Assembly (NCBI RefSeq): GCF_000422905.1
Contig: NZ_AUGY01000004.1
Span: forward strand, 140,325 to 204,324
Source of the DNA: Paenibacillus alginolyticus DSM 5050 = NBRC 15375
GTDB taxonomy: Bacteria > Bacillota > Bacilli > Paenibacillales > NBRC-103111
Length of the DNA: 64,000 bases
Direction: 5' to 3'
The notes below the pieces were generated by a model. The model had not been told where the DNA came from, made no database searches, and worked only from the letters and a program-made list of their open reading frames with translations. Shown piece after piece: positions 1-10,300 of this stretch; within the stretch, counting starts at the first letter, position 1; each line of letters opens with the position of its first letter. Both the position numbers and the translations under genes were made by a program.

Positions 1-2
1 CC

Positions 3-167
3 GGTCTGATGGCAGGGGCAAACACAAATCAAACGAAGGCCATGGTTACGCCTTCTTCCATACGTTCGGCGATCACGATTGTGGCGGCGGTTCCGATTCT
101 ATTCGTGTATCCTTTCCTGCAAAAGTATTTTATCGTCGGCATGAACCTTGGAAGCGTCAAAGAGTAA
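3..167 (+). CDS. Sugar ABC transporter permease, C-terminal end (partial, left edge)
   Basis: An open frame enters from the left edge and stops at 165-167. The 54 visible residues include a MVTPSSIRSA stretch, a hydrophobic membrane segment (AITIVAAVPILFVYPFLQKYF) broken here only for reading, and the ending VGMNLGSVKE. This is the usual C-terminus of LplC/YtcP/AraQ-type carbohydrate ABC permeases (last helix, then FIVGMxLGSVKG). It would sit in the membrane and import oligosaccharides together with genes lying left of the window. Its position before a YesM/YesN trio and xylanases suggests a xylo-oligosaccharide or aldouronate transporter; that substrate is inferred. Confidence 0.75.
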   Translation, partial: GLMAGANTNQTKAMVTPSSIRSAITIVAAVPILFVYPFLQKYFIVGMNLGSVKE

Positions 168-197
168 GAAGTAATAAACCATGATGATAATCATTTC

Positions 198-227
198 CCG
201 TTTCAGCTCGGAGCTGGGACGGTTTTT
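198..227 (+). terminator. Rho-independent terminator after the ABC permease
   Basis: A 12-bp stem (CCGTTTCAGCTC / GAGCTGGGACGG, two G-U wobbles) has a one-base loop as written, so it would open slightly in practice. A T run follows. It lies 30 bp after the permease stop and separates that operon from the regulator gene downstream. Confidence 0.8.
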
Positions 228-253
228 GCTTTATTTAGGTCGAACCTTTCCTT

Positions 254-288
254 TATAATAGACATATCTATTCCCTGAAATGAGGTGT
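254..288 (+). promoter_or_regulatory. Putative -10 box and ribosome site of the first response regulator
   Basis: A perfect TATAAT lies at 254-259, but no good -35 box is visible 17 bp upstream (TTATTT at 231-236). GAGGTG at 283-288 lies 5 bp before the ATG at 294 and decides that start over the GTG at 285. Confidence 0.4.
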
Positions 289-293
289 TTCCC

Positions 294-1811
294 ATGTTAA
301 GGGTCATGTTTGCTGATGACGAGCCCTACATGCTAGAGGGATTGCGGTCAATGATGGATTGGAATAGGCTAGGCTTTGAAATATGCGGGGAAGCGTCGGA
401 TGGCGAAGACGCATTAGCCATGATGGCATCGACCCTGCCTCATTTGGTGCTGACGGATGTTCGAATGCCTGTCATAGATGGTTTGGAATTGATTGAACAA
501 GCTTCCTGCCTATATCCTGAAATGAAATTTATTATTTTGAGCGGATACGCGGATTTCGAATATGCCAAAAGAGCTATGCGACATGGTGTGGCCAATTATT
601 TGATGAAGCCTTTAATTGAAGCAGAGCTTATAGCTGCGGTTGAAGCGGTCGCGAATACGATCCAGGAGCGTGAAGCTCACAGCCAGTACGAAAGCGCTGC
701 CTTGGGTTGCTTACGTTTGGAAACGATTTCAAGGTTATTGCAGGGAGAAATCAGGCAGAAATGGATTGAGCAAGCGAATGCCTTGTTAGATCTTCATGAA
801 TGTTCAAGCTTCCGCTGCATCTTACTTGAACCTGACGTTCAGGCTCATGTCCAATCGGACCTGATACAGGTTATTGTGGATAGGATCAAGCTTCCTCAAG
901 CGACTTTACTTCCATTTGGGGTAGGCAAAGAACGACATGGATTCTTGTTGGTCTCGGGGCCAGGGGAGCGCGATCTTTCTTCCGAAATGATTACAGAGCT
1001 AATTGCCAGTGTACGAAATAACTGGGGCAGAGCGCTCTCGTTTTCGGTAAGCGGCGAACACAAGGGACTGCATGCGTTAAAAGAAGCATTCCGTGAGGGA
1101 CTTTTGGCCGAAATGTGCAAGTTCCCTTCTGGAACTGAAGGGGTTTACATCTATCAAGGAGAGTGGTCAGCGGAGACGCTGCCTGCCTTTGTTGGAATGA
1201 CGGAATCCATCCTAGCTGCCGTCGGGAGTGGGTGTCCAGAAACGGTGCGAGCCCACGTGAACTACTTATTCATCGCTCTTTCGAGGCAGTCCGTCTCCGG
1301 ATCTTGGCTGAGCGCTTATTTAGGCAACATTAAGCTCGAAATTCTTAAGGTTGTTACCCAATCCGGAGGTGAGCATGTGTGGGCCCCGGATTGGTTCACT
1401 TCATACGTGCCAACGGATCTTGGCCTCTTGGAACGCAAGGTCATGCGGGAATTCCTGCAAGCTGCAGAGTGGATTGGCCAGAAGAAAGGCATAGGGCAAG
1501 ATGCGGTCATATCCGCAGCGGAAGACTACGTCAAATCGCATTTCAGCGAAAAGCTGCAACTCCAGCATGTCGCAGAGCATTTTCGGCTGAATCCGGCCTA
1601 CTTTGGCCAAAGGTTCAAGAAACAAGTTGGCCTCACCTTCAATGAATATTTACATGTCGTACGAATTGACGAGGCCAAAAAATTACTTCGTCGTGAAGAA
1701 CTGAAAATATCCGATGTCGCTAATCGTGTCGGCTACTCAGATTCTGAACAGTTCGTAACCAAGTTCAAGGCACTTACCGGCCTGTTACCCTCTGCCTACA
1801 AAAAGAGATGA
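294..1811 (+). CDS. YesN-type response regulator with AraC HTH output
   Basis: This 505-residue cytoplasmic transcription regulator has an N-terminal receiver domain (about 1-125): acidic pair in FADDE, phosphoacceptor Asp55 in TDVRMP, conserved Lys105 in LMKPL. A long linker follows, then a C-terminal AraC-type double helix-turn-helix (about 410-503) ending YSDSEQFVTKFKALTG. A GTG at 285 is in frame, but GAGGTG at 283-288 fits the ATG at 294. It is followed 25 bp later by a YesM kinase and a second YesN regulator, so it belongs to a three-gene sensory operon. By family, the phosphorylated regulator activates nearby carbohydrate-use genes; given the GH10 xylanases downstream, xylan is the likely cue (inference). 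Confidence 0.9.
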   Translation: MLRVMFADDEPYMLEGLRSMMDWNRLGFEICGEASDGEDALAMMASTLPHLVLTDVRMPVIDGLELIEQASCLYPEMKFIILSGYADFEYAKRAMRHGVANYLMKPLIEAELIAAVEAVANTIQEREAHSQYESAALGCLRLETISRLLQGEIRQKWIEQANALLDLHECSSFRCILLEPDVQAHVQSDLIQVIVDRIKLPQATLLPFGVGKERHGFLLVSGPGERDLSSEMITELIASVRNNWGRALSFSVSGEHKGLHALKEAFREGLLAEMCKFPSGTEGVYIYQGEWSAETLPAFVGMTESILAAVGSGCPETVRAHVNYLFIALSRQSVSGSWLSAYLGNIKLEILKVVTQSGGEHVWAPDWFTSYVPTDLGLLERKVMREFLQAAEWIGQKKGIGQDAVISAAEDYVKSHFSEKLQLQHVAEHFRLNPAYFGQRFKKQVGLTFNEYLHVVRIDEAKKLLRREELKISDVANRVGYSDSEQFVTKFKALTGLLPSAYKKR

Positions 1812-1836
1812 CCTACAACTGACAAGGAGATCGCAT

Positions 1837-3660
1837 ATGAGCCGGAGATGGAAGCTGTTAAGTATAGTTAATGATATTCCGCTGAAGTTCAAGTTTCTGA
1901 TCATTTACTTGATGTGTGTGCTGCTTCCCATTTTGTGTATAAACGGTTTATTTTACATGCAGGATAGCAAAAACACGGAACGTAGAGAGATGGACAACTT
2001 ACGAATTTCCCTGAATCGGGTCGGAAGTGAAATCATGCAAATGGTGAACGAAGGTGTCGTGATTGGCAACGCCGTAGCCGCTGACCGTGTCTTTAATGAA
2101 ATGCTTGAATATACGTACTCGGATAATGTCGCCTATTACGAAGAATACGATCGTTACCTCCGAGATAAATTGGGTCAGTATCCGAATATTTACCCATATA
2201 TATCTTGGATTGGCGTGTATACCTCTAACCCAACGCTATCCAATGGTGGAAGTTACTTTGTGCTTAAGCCCAGTGATCTGCAGAGTAAATGGTACCAGAA
2301 GATGAACGAAAAGAAAGATAAGGTGACAGTGACCGCTTATTTGGATACGAATCCCATGAATCCCGAGGAGAAATTGGTATATGTCAGCATTAGTCGGAAG
2401 CTGGACAATTTCCCTGACCTTATGGCATTCTCCAAATATCTGCGCATCGATATTCGGATGGATAAGCTGCTGGAGCTGTTTGATAAAGAACACGATTACT
2501 TGCAAATCAAGCTCGTGGATGAGGAAAATCAGCTTGTTCTGGAATCAGCAGGTACGTTTAAAGGTGTTGACCCTCTGTTGCAGATCCTGCCTGTATCTGG
2601 CGATAATCAGCTGGCAGGCTTACCTGGGAATAGCTTTGTCAGTCCTCTCAGTACCGCCAGTTACGTGCTTAACTGGCGGCTGATCGGGATTCCGGAGGGA
2701 AGTCGAATCGCGGAGGAGAGGAAAGGGGTTATCCACTTTTTTATATGGCTGACACTCATCTCTACGATTATTCCGACGATATTGATTTATATCATCATGC
2801 ATTCCTTTAATTTCCGGGTAAGAAAGCTCTCCAAACATATGCAATTGGTGAAAAACGAGAGGTTTGAACCCATCACGATGTATGAAGGGAAAGATGAGAT
2901 CGGCAATCTTCTTCGCAGCTTTAATTTGATGACAGAGAAAATACGCAATTTAATCAATGACGTGTACAAGCTCGAGATTCAAAAAAAAGATTTGGAGCTC
3001 GAACGCGTTCAGGCAGAGCTGAATTATTTGCAAAGTCAGGTAGATCCTCATTTCCTGTTCAATACGTTAAACGCGATTCTCGTAGTCTGTAAGAAATGTC
3101 GCTATGAGCATGTGACGGAAATCATACAAAACTTGTCCCAAATTCTGAGAAGGCTGCTAAGCTGGAAAGAGGACTTGGTAACCGTAGAAGAAGAGTTAAG
3201 CTTTACCGAAATGTACCTCCAGATCGAGAAATTCCGATTCCAAGATCGGTTTCACTATGAATTGTCCGTTGACGAATCTGTTCTAGCGTATCGGATCCCA
3301 AAGATGAGTATTCAATCGCTCGTAGAGAACTCTTGCAAGCATGGTCTTCAATCGGTTAAAGGGAATCGCAGGATTCGAATATCTGTAGAGCGAGCAGGAA
3401 TGAACTTGCTCATGAAGGTCGAAGATAACGGAATTGGTATGGACAGTGCGAAGCTGGATGAGATTGTTCAGAGTCTATTTAAGGGAGAAGACAACGGCAA
3501 GAACATCGGACTTCGCAATGTGTACCGCCGCTTAAATCTGTTTTACGCAGAACGTTCTCTGTTTCATATTGAAAGTATCCCCTTCGAGAAGACAAGCGTT
3601 ACAATACAAATCCCTCTGAGTTTAATCAAGAACCAGGAGGAGGCCCGTGGACATGTATAA
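1837..3660 (+). CDS. YesM/LytS-type sensor histidine kinase
   Basis: This 607-residue membrane kinase has a first transmembrane segment at about 19-38, an extracellular sensory region of about 255 residues, and a second membrane segment at about 297-320. HAMP (about 321-375) and a short coiled coil follow. The His_kinase motif DPHFLFNTLN holds phosphoacceptor His405. The HATPase domain shows the N box (NSCKHG) and DNGIGM. Its 3' end overlaps the next regulator gene by 8 bp, indicating translational coupling. It should phosphorylate one or both YesN regulators beside it. The ligand cannot be read from sequence; by family it is often an oligosaccharide presented by a binding protein. Confidence 0.92.
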   Translation: MSRRWKLLSIVNDIPLKFKFLIIYLMCVLLPILCINGLFYMQDSKNTERREMDNLRISLNRVGSEIMQMVNEGVVIGNAVAADRVFNEMLEYTYSDNVAYYEEYDRYLRDKLGQYPNIYPYISWIGVYTSNPTLSNGGSYFVLKPSDLQSKWYQKMNEKKDKVTVTAYLDTNPMNPEEKLVYVSISRKLDNFPDLMAFSKYLRIDIRMDKLLELFDKEHDYLQIKLVDEENQLVLESAGTFKGVDPLLQILPVSGDNQLAGLPGNSFVSPLSTASYVLNWRLIGIPEGSRIAEERKGVIHFFIWLTLISTIIPTILIYIIMHSFNFRVRKLSKHMQLVKNERFEPITMYEGKDEIGNLLRSFNLMTEKIRNLINDVYKLEIQKKDLELERVQAELNYLQSQVDPHFLFNTLNAILVVCKKCRYEHVTEIIQNLSQILRRLLSWKEDLVTVEEELSFTEMYLQIEKFRFQDRFHYELSVDESVLAYRIPKMSIQSLVENSCKHGLQSVKGNRRIRISVERAGMNLLMKVEDNGIGMDSAKLDEIVQSLFKGEDNGKNIGLRNVYRRLNLFYAERSLFHIESIPFEKTSVTIQIPLSLIKNQEEARGHV

Positions 3661-5158
3661 GGTTATTTTTGCTGATGACGAGCCTTTCGCCTTGGAAGGA
3701 ATAAGGCTTATGGTCGAGTGGGAAGAGCTTGGCTTTGAAATCGTGGGTATGTTCGAGAACGGCGAAGAAGCATTGGCCTGCATTGAAGCCTGCAAGCCCG
3801 ATCTCGTGGTGACGGATATTAGGATGCCGGTGATCGACGGATTAGAATTGATTGAAAGGGTGCAAAAGGCAGGCAGTGATCCGGTATTCATTATTTTAAG
3901 CGGCTACAACGATTTCGAGTACGCTCGATCTGCCTTGAGGTATGGGGTTAAGCATTATTTGCTTAAACCAGCTTTAGATAGGGAATGGGATGCTATCATC
4001 CAACTTGTTATTCAGGAGCTGCAGCACCGAGAACAGCAAAAGGTACGAAATGACCTTGTTGCTAATCGTCTTGTACCGACTATGCTTGCTCAGATACTTC
4101 GGGGAGAAATTTCGGCAACGGACGAGAACGTAGGTGAGATACTGAATCCTTTGGTACTAGGAGATCAGGGCTGGAGGTATATCCATTTCGAATGGTTGAG
4201 CGGCACAGAGCAGGAACTGGATGCGAGGTACTTACAGTCGCAGAAAGTCTATCCCATTGATTTATTTGGGAATCAGGAGGGGCTTGTCATGCCGTCTGTC
4301 CCTGATATCAAGGAGTGGGCTCAACATGTATATGAAGATCTTCGTCAGCGGGGTATCGAATGTTGTCTTTCGATAGGACCACGGGTTGACTCCCTCCGTC
4401 ATATTGCAGATTCGTATGCAGGTGCTCTAGAGGCATCAGTGCATCATTTCTTTCATGTATCAGGTGGTCCACTCGATTACGAAACGATTCATCACAGGCA
4501 AATTAGCTATGATCTCAATGCGGTATCTATCGTAGACGACATTCACATTGCGATCGAGGCGCTTCAGGAGAAACGGGTTTGCGAGCTGATTAAACAAATG
4601 TTTGTGATGCTGTCTGCTAACAAAACGGCTCGGGAAGTCGTCCATTTGTTGGTCATCCGCATTGTTCTGAAGAGCGCTGCCGTCATTCGGGAGATGGGCA
4701 TCGATTCAGAGGCTCTGCCTCGTGTTCGCGATTTTTTGAGAAGGGAGCATCGTTCCTTAAAAGAAGTGGAGGAATCCCTGCAGGTATATATGCAGCAGTA
4801 TTTGAGCCAGTTGAAGCAGCATAAAGACAAATTCTCGGGCCATCCCCTTCGGGTTATTGAGCGTTATATCCAAGAACATTATCGGGAAACGCTAACGATT
4901 AAAGATATCGGAGAACGGTTCTTTATGAATCCGGTTTACTTAGGCCAAGCGTTCATGAAGAGGTGCGGCGTAGGCATAATTGAGTATATTCATGACCTGC
5001 GCATTCATGAGGCGAAGCGAATGCTCTGTGAATCGGATGAAACGATTCGCGTGATCGCGGAGCAGATCGGATACGCTAACTATCATCATTTCCTCAAAGA
5101 GTTTGAAAAACGTGTGTCCGACAAGCCCGCCGTGTATAGACAATTAAGCAAAGCCTAA
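3653..5158 (+). CDS. Second YesN-type response regulator with AraC HTH output
   Basis: This 501-residue protein has the same plan as the first regulator: receiver domain with FADDE, phosphoacceptor Asp55 in TDIRMP and a Lys in LLKPA, a linker, and a C-terminal AraC HTH (about 400-498). A GTG at 3647 is in frame, but GGAGGAGG at 3636-3643 is only 3 bp from it and 9 bp from the ATG at 3653, which is therefore preferred. It overlaps the end of the kinase gene. Two YesN-type regulators flanking one kinase is unusual; one may be the cognate partner of this kinase and the other may act on the neighbouring transporter operon (inference). Confidence 0.9.
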   Translation: MYKVIFADDEPFALEGIRLMVEWEELGFEIVGMFENGEEALACIEACKPDLVVTDIRMPVIDGLELIERVQKAGSDPVFIILSGYNDFEYARSALRYGVKHYLLKPALDREWDAIIQLVIQELQHREQQKVRNDLVANRLVPTMLAQILRGEISATDENVGEILNPLVLGDQGWRYIHFEWLSGTEQELDARYLQSQKVYPIDLFGNQEGLVMPSVPDIKEWAQHVYEDLRQRGIECCLSIGPRVDSLRHIADSYAGALEASVHHFFHVSGGPLDYETIHHRQISYDLNAVSIVDDIHIAIEALQEKRVCELIKQMFVMLSANKTAREVVHLLVIRIVLKSAAVIREMGIDSEALPRVRDFLRREHRSLKEVEESLQVYMQQYLSQLKQHKDKFSGHPLRVIERYIQEHYRETLTIKDIGERFFMNPVYLGQAFMKRCGVGIIEYIHDLRIHEAKRMLCESDETIRVIAEQIGYANYHHFLKEFEKRVSDKPAVYRQLSKA

Positions 5159-5203
5159 AAGAATAGGGAGTGAATCCTACATTCTGTGCCGCTTCTACGA
5201 AGG

Positions 5204-5233
5204 ACGTGTATTTCTTTTCTAAGAGATACACGT
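5204..5233 (+). terminator. Hairpin after the two-component operon
   Basis: ACGTGTAT..TCTT / AAGA..ATACACGT forms a long, nearly perfect stem with a 4-base loop, 45 bp after the regulator stop. No T run follows, so it may be a 3'-end-protecting stem or part of the repeat that begins at 5242. Confidence 0.45.
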
Positions 5234-5241
5234 CTATTTGC

Positions 5242-5335
5242 GTAGATAAGAAAGTATAAGTTTTATTACACTTCGCTTCATCAGTCTTGACAAACACGCT
5301 CGTCCTAGAAGGACGACGGAGTCGTTTATCCTTGT
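5242..5335 (+). repeat. Intergenic direct repeat, copy 1
   Basis: About 94 bp recur almost unchanged at 5804-5895. Shared blocks include GTAGATAAG, TTTATTACACTTCG, TCATCAGTCTTGACAAAC, and the hairpin CGTCC-TAGAA-GGACG, ending TTATCCTTGT. No long open frame runs through it. Confidence 0.8.
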
Positions 5336-5803
5336 CAGCTTCTTCAATTCGCCTAATGATGAAAGTCGATTAGGGGACACATAAAGACTGCTTCGAGCAG
5401 CGTGTCGGAGAGGGGAAACCGTTCGTCTCGTCTCGACGGGGTCCGCCTATGCGGAATCGCTCGTCCGCTGCGACCAATTGATGTAGTGACTCATTTAGGC
5501 ATCAAAAATTGCAGTCGCTCTGCACGAAAGGGTGGTTTTCCGCTGCCACAGGGGCAGCAGGGAAAAACGTCGTGCGATACGAACTTCAACGAAGCGCAAA
5601 ATAGCTTTTGTAGAATGGCTGCATGTATACATCCTTTTTACCTCTTATTTAGCTCGTTAAATAAAATGCCTGCAAAAATACACTTTTTCGCAGCTACTTC
5701 TCAGGTACAAGCAGAAATGCTGCAATAATACTGTATATTTGCAGGAATTCCTCCCTAATCGTCGGATTCGATTGAAAACTCTGCACTTATGCAGGCTTTT
5801 TCA
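5336..5803. other. Non-coding intergenic stretch between the two repeats
   Basis: No convincing gene was found. The first half is GC-rich with short inverted repeats (CTGCC-ACAGG-GGCAG near 5550). The second half is AT-rich with recurring CTGCA/TGCAG words (GCTGCATGTATACAT, CCTGCAAAAATACA, ATATTTGCAGG). That texture resembles the small dispersed intergenic repeats common in Paenibacillus genomes; this resemblance is from memory and untested. Confidence 0.5.
5781..5802 (+). terminator. Short CTGCA-stem hairpin with T run
   Basis: CTGCA-CTTA-TGCAG followed by GCTTTTTC. It could be a weak terminator, or just one unit of the CTGCA-type intergenic repeat around it. Confidence 0.35.
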
Positions 5804-5895
5804 GTAGATAAGCGTATAAGGTTTATTACACTTCGCGTCATCAGTCTTGACAAACGCGCTCGTCCTAGAAGGACGACGGAGTTGGTTATCCTTGT
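5804..5895 (+). repeat. Intergenic direct repeat, copy 2
   Basis: This is the second copy of the repeat at 5242-5335, in the same orientation and with few differences. It ends about 160 bp before the cytoplasmic xylanase gene. Confidence 0.8.
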
Positions 5896-6052
5896 ATGAG
5901 TGTGACTGGAAACATCGCATCCAATTTTTAATGCTTTTTAAGAATAGGGGGGAGAGACCTTTAATCTGTGAATGGTAAGTGTATTCAGATTCTATATCAT
6001 ATAACATAGATGGCCTGTTTAAACAGGATATGATGAGGAGGCTTGCCAATCC

Positions 6053-7045
6053 ATGAACAACAAGGTACCGAACTTGCACGATGCTTTTAACGGAATATTC
6101 AGAATCGGGGCGGCCGTTAGCACGAAGACCATCCGATCCGAGGGGGATTTCATCGCCCGTCATTATAACAGCATTACCGCGGAGAACCAGATGAAGTTCG
6201 AGGAGATCCATCCTGAGGAAGGGCGGTATGCGTTTGAGGCGGCGGATGAAATAATGGATTTCGCTATGCGGAACGGGATTGCCGTCCGGGGGCATACGAT
6301 GGTCTGGCATAATCAAACCTCCGATTGGGTGTTTGAAAGCCCTTCCGGCGGTCCAGCCAGCAGAGAACTGGTTCTCTTACGGATGCAGGAGCATATCCGT
6401 ACGGTAGCCAGTCGTTACAAGGGGAGGGTTTATGCGTGGGACGTGGTCAATGAGGCGATCGAAGATAAGGCGGAACTGGTGATGCGAAGTACCAAATGGT
6501 TGGAGATTCTCGGTGAGGATTATATCCGCTATGCCTTCGAGGCAGCACATGAAGCCGATCCGAATGCGCTTCTCTTCTATAACGACTACAACGAGACAGA
6601 GCCGGTCAAGCGGGAGAAGATTTATAATCTCGTCCGTTCCTTGAAGGAGAAGGGGGTTCCGATCCACGGAATCGGCATGCAGGGACATTGGAACATCCAT
6701 GGTCCTTCCTTGGATGAAATCCGGCAAGCGATCGAGCTTTACGCATCCCTCGATCTGGAGCTTCACATCACTGAGTTGGATCTTTCCATGTTCCACTTTG
6801 ACGATAGACGGACCGATCTGACGGTGCCCACCGAGCAAATGGTGGAGCTGCAGCAGCAGCGGTACGAGGAAATCTTCGGACTTTTTAAGGAATATCGGGA
6901 TGTCATTACGTCGGTAACGTTCTGGGGAGCGGCTGACAACTATACCTGGTTGGACAACTTCCCAGTTCGGGGCCGAAAGAATTGGCCGTTTCTGTTCGAT
7001 GGGAAATTTCAACCTAAACAAGCATTCTGGCGTGTAATCGGATAA
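6053..7045 (+). CDS. Cytoplasmic GH10 endo-1,4-beta-xylanase
   Basis: This single-domain 330-residue GH10 enzyme hydrolyses beta-1,4-xylosidic bonds with retention. The acid/base is Glu134 in DVVNEAIED and the nucleophile is Glu241 in HITELD. Other family motifs are ENQMKFE and the early HTMVWHNQ. There is no signal peptide, so it should act in the cytoplasm on imported xylo-oligosaccharides or aldouronates, like the intracellular XynA2-type enzymes of Paenibacillus xylan loci. GAGGAGG precedes the ATG. It stands alone, with a strong terminator after it, next to a surface GH10 enzyme; together they make a two-stage outside/inside system. Confidence 0.93.
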   Translation: MNNKVPNLHDAFNGIFRIGAAVSTKTIRSEGDFIARHYNSITAENQMKFEEIHPEEGRYAFEAADEIMDFAMRNGIAVRGHTMVWHNQTSDWVFESPSGGPASRELVLLRMQEHIRTVASRYKGRVYAWDVVNEAIEDKAELVMRSTKWLEILGEDYIRYAFEAAHEADPNALLFYNDYNETEPVKREKIYNLVRSLKEKGVPIHGIGMQGHWNIHGPSLDEIRQAIELYASLDLELHITELDLSMFHFDDRRTDLTVPTEQMVELQQQRYEEIFGLFKEYRDVITSVTFWGAADNYTWLDNFPVRGRKNWPFLFDGKFQPKQAFWRVIG

Positions 7046-7166
7046 GCCATTTTGGATCTGGAGCGTCATCGCCGCTCCGGGGGCCAAGGCTAGGGCTAAG
7101 AGCTTGTGACGGTCAGTCGGCTGTCGGAATTAGGCAAGTCAGAGCAGTAAGTCATCGACAAAGGGG

Positions 7167-7212
7167 TCGTCCCGTAGGTCAATTTATGACCTTTTGGGAC
7201 GATTTCTTTTTA
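7167..7212 (+). terminator. Strong terminator after the cytoplasmic xylanase
   Basis: A two-part stem: TCGTCCC pairs with GGGACGA and GGTCA with TGACC, with loop ATTTA, followed by TTTCTTTTT. Confidence 0.88.
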
Positions 7213-7325
7213 TTAGTAAGAGGACTAATTTTTAATACATTCTACGCCATAATTGAGGGGGGATTATTCTTTATTTTGAGTATGTGAAGCCAATTACCTA
7301 AGTTGTAAAATGAAATTGGAATAGA

Positions 7326-7340
7326 TTGTAAGCGATTTCA
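7326..7340 (+). promoter_or_regulatory. cre box (CcpA operator) before the surface xylanase
   Basis: TTGTAAGCGATTTCA fits the cre consensus WTGNAANCGNWNNCW at every position. It lies just upstream of the ribosome site. By established knowledge, CcpA bound here in the presence of glucose-type sugars would repress the xylanase gene. Confidence 0.8.
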
Positions 7341-7358
7341 AGAAAGAGGAGGATGCTT

Positions 7359-10300
7359 GTGAGAAAGAAAATGAATGTATGGGTGGCAATCGTGCTGCTG
7401 TTTGGGATGATCGCTCCCCAGCTGTTAGCGCCTTTGGAGGCAGCAGCCAACGGATCGGTGGTTTTGTCCCAAAGCTTTGAAGATGGCCAAACAGGCGGCT
7501 GGGCAAAGGTGCCTTGGATGGGGGACGGAAACGTTGCCATAACGTCTGCAACATATTCCGAAGGATCCAAGTCCTTGGCGATGACGAACCGTGCTGCAAG
7601 TAACAGCAGCCCGTTCTTGGATTTGACTTCGTTGACGAAACCTGACCATACGTACGATTTATCGCTGAAGCTTAAACTCGGAGCAGGAACCGACACCTTT
7701 CATATCGCTTCTAATGTCGCCGCCGCCTCGCTGACTAACCAATATCCTTGGTTGGTAGGGGATAAATCGGTTAAATCCACAGAATGGACCACCTTTGAAT
7801 TGAAGGGGTACCAGCTCCCGAGCGATACCACGGGGTTCAAAATATGGGTTGAGTCGAATAATTCCACCACGACGGAGGATCTCTATATCGATGAAGTGTC
7901 GCTAACGGACGTCACGTCGATTGATCAACCGGGGATCCAATCTACTTTTGAAAACGGGCAGGGGGAATGGGTACGTAGGAACGGATCCGGCAATATCGGC
8001 ATCTCGTCGGTTGACAATCACACCGTCGGCGGCTCCACGAGCTTGCTGACCATGGTAACAGAGCAATATGACAGACCTTTGCTTAACGTCCTGGGGGATA
8101 TGTCTGTGGGCAACAAATACAATTTGTCCGCATGGGTAAAAATGGCTTCGGGGCAGTCCCCCACTGTATTGCGGCTCTCTGTACAAAGCGGTGACAGTTC
8201 TTATGCCAATGTTTCATCTAACGTGACGGTGACATCTGATCAATGGGTACAGTTGACCGGCACGTTCACATTAACAAGCACCCCGACTGTTTTGAATGCA
8301 TACGTGGAAGTAGCCGACAAGTATAGCGATGCAAGATCCTTCTATATGGACGATTTCGATTTGTCCAATGTGGGCCGAGTAGCCGGACCACTGCCAATTC
8401 AAACGGATATGGATCATTTGAAGGACGTCTATGCAGACAACTTCAAGATCGGTGCTGCGGTGACTGGCGACCAGCTTACTTCCGATGTTCACACACTTCT
8501 GGACTATCACTACAGTTCCATCGTCGCCGAGAACGCCACAAAGCCGGGCTCTCTGGAACCGACAGAAGGGCAATGGAACTGGACGGAAGCAGACAAGACT
8601 GCACAGTATGCCAAGGATCACAATATGAATTTCCGGTTGCATACTCTTGTTTGGCATTCACAGGCTGCGGAATGGATGTTTAAGGACGCCCAGGGCCAGC
8701 CGCTTGCAGCAACACCGGAGAATAAACAGCTGGTGCTGGACCGTCTCACGACTCATATCCAAACTGTTGCGCGTCACTTCACTGTCATGGATGTACCGAT
8801 CAATGCCATCGACGTCGTCAACGAAGTCATCGACCCAGGACAGCGGGACGGCATGCGGAAGAGCGAGTGGTACAATCTGACTGGCCTGGACTTTATCCGA
8901 ACAGCTTTCACAGTTGCTCGGCAAGAGTTCCCGAACTCTAAGCTGTATATTAACGATTATGGTACGCAGGATCCGGTCAAACGCGATTTCTTGTTTAATT
9001 TGGTAACGAAGCTGAGAAAAGAGGGAATTCCGATTGACGGTGTAGGCCATCAAACGCACATCAGCATCGGCGGCCCCTCTATCGAACAAATCTCCGATTC
9101 TATCCGGAAATTCGGAGAAGCCGGCTTCGACAATCAGATCACAGAGCTTGATGTTTCTGTTTATACGGATAGCTCCACAACCAGCTTTGACGAGAACATG
9201 CTTATTAAACAAGGGTACCGCTACAAACAACTGTTCCAAGAGCTGGTTCGACTGGACAACGAGGGCAAACATGCCGACCCGAACACTCCAGCATATAATC
9301 CTGACGGATGGATCAGCAATGTGACTCTATGGGGGATTACAGACGATCATACCTGGCTGGACAACTTCAATAATATCATCCGTAAAGATGCCCCACTTCC
9401 GTTTGACGTGAAGCATCAAGCGAAATACGCGTATTGGGGAATGATCGAAGCAGTAAAGACGGTAACGCCTACTCATCTTCCCATCACTCCAGAAACAGCA
9501 CTCACAGCTCAAGGCACACCTGTAAACGCTTCAGATTCGGTTTGGAATACGATTCCGGCAATCAAGACCCAACAAGCAGGTACGCTGCAGGTTCAAGTGA
9601 AAACGTTGTGGGACGACCATAACCTATATGCCCGTGTAGCGGTCAAAGACAGTACCAAAACCGTAACGGATAAAATCGATCTCTTCGTAGATAACAGTGG
9701 AATCCAGAAGTATACATTCGCACGAAATGATGCTCATATTACGGAAACCACCGACGGTTATGTACTGCAAGCATCGATCCCACTGGCAGGCACCTTAGGC
9801 AAGCAAGTGAAGTTTGACGTAAGAGTGACCGACATGGGAACTAATGACGGTACGGAGCATGGCAGCAACGGCGTCATCGTTTCCTGGAGCGATCCAAGGA
9901 ACGTCCGAGACAGCGATACAGCAGGTTACGGGGTCTTGACTTATATCGATACTACCAAGGCGGGAAAAGCTGTTTACGGAACCCCCATCATCGACGGTGA
10001 ATTGGACAGCACGTGGGCGAACGCACCGGTTTATTCCACCGATGTCATGGTAGAACAACATAACAACGCAGTGGCCAAAGCTCAAATCCGTACGATGTGG
10101 GATGAACATAACCTTTATGTTTATGCCGTCGTGCAAGATAGCAAATTGAACGATGCTAACGCGAACCCATGGGAGCAGGATTCGATTGAAATCTTCGTTG
10201 ACCAAAACAACGGAAAGACGGATAGCTACCAAATCGACGACGGCCAATACCGAATCAACTTCAAGAACGTGAAGACCGTTGGCGGTCATGCAACCCAAGA

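Noticed and set aside
5402..5728. A 108-codon open frame in the repeat-rich intergenic region.
   Set aside because: Composition shifts from GC-rich repeat to AT-rich repeat, with no domain or ribosome site.
5801..6316. A 171-codon minus-strand open frame over the start of the xylanase gene.
   Set aside because: It is the antisense of GH10 coding sequence plus the intergenic repeat; no domain and no ribosome site.
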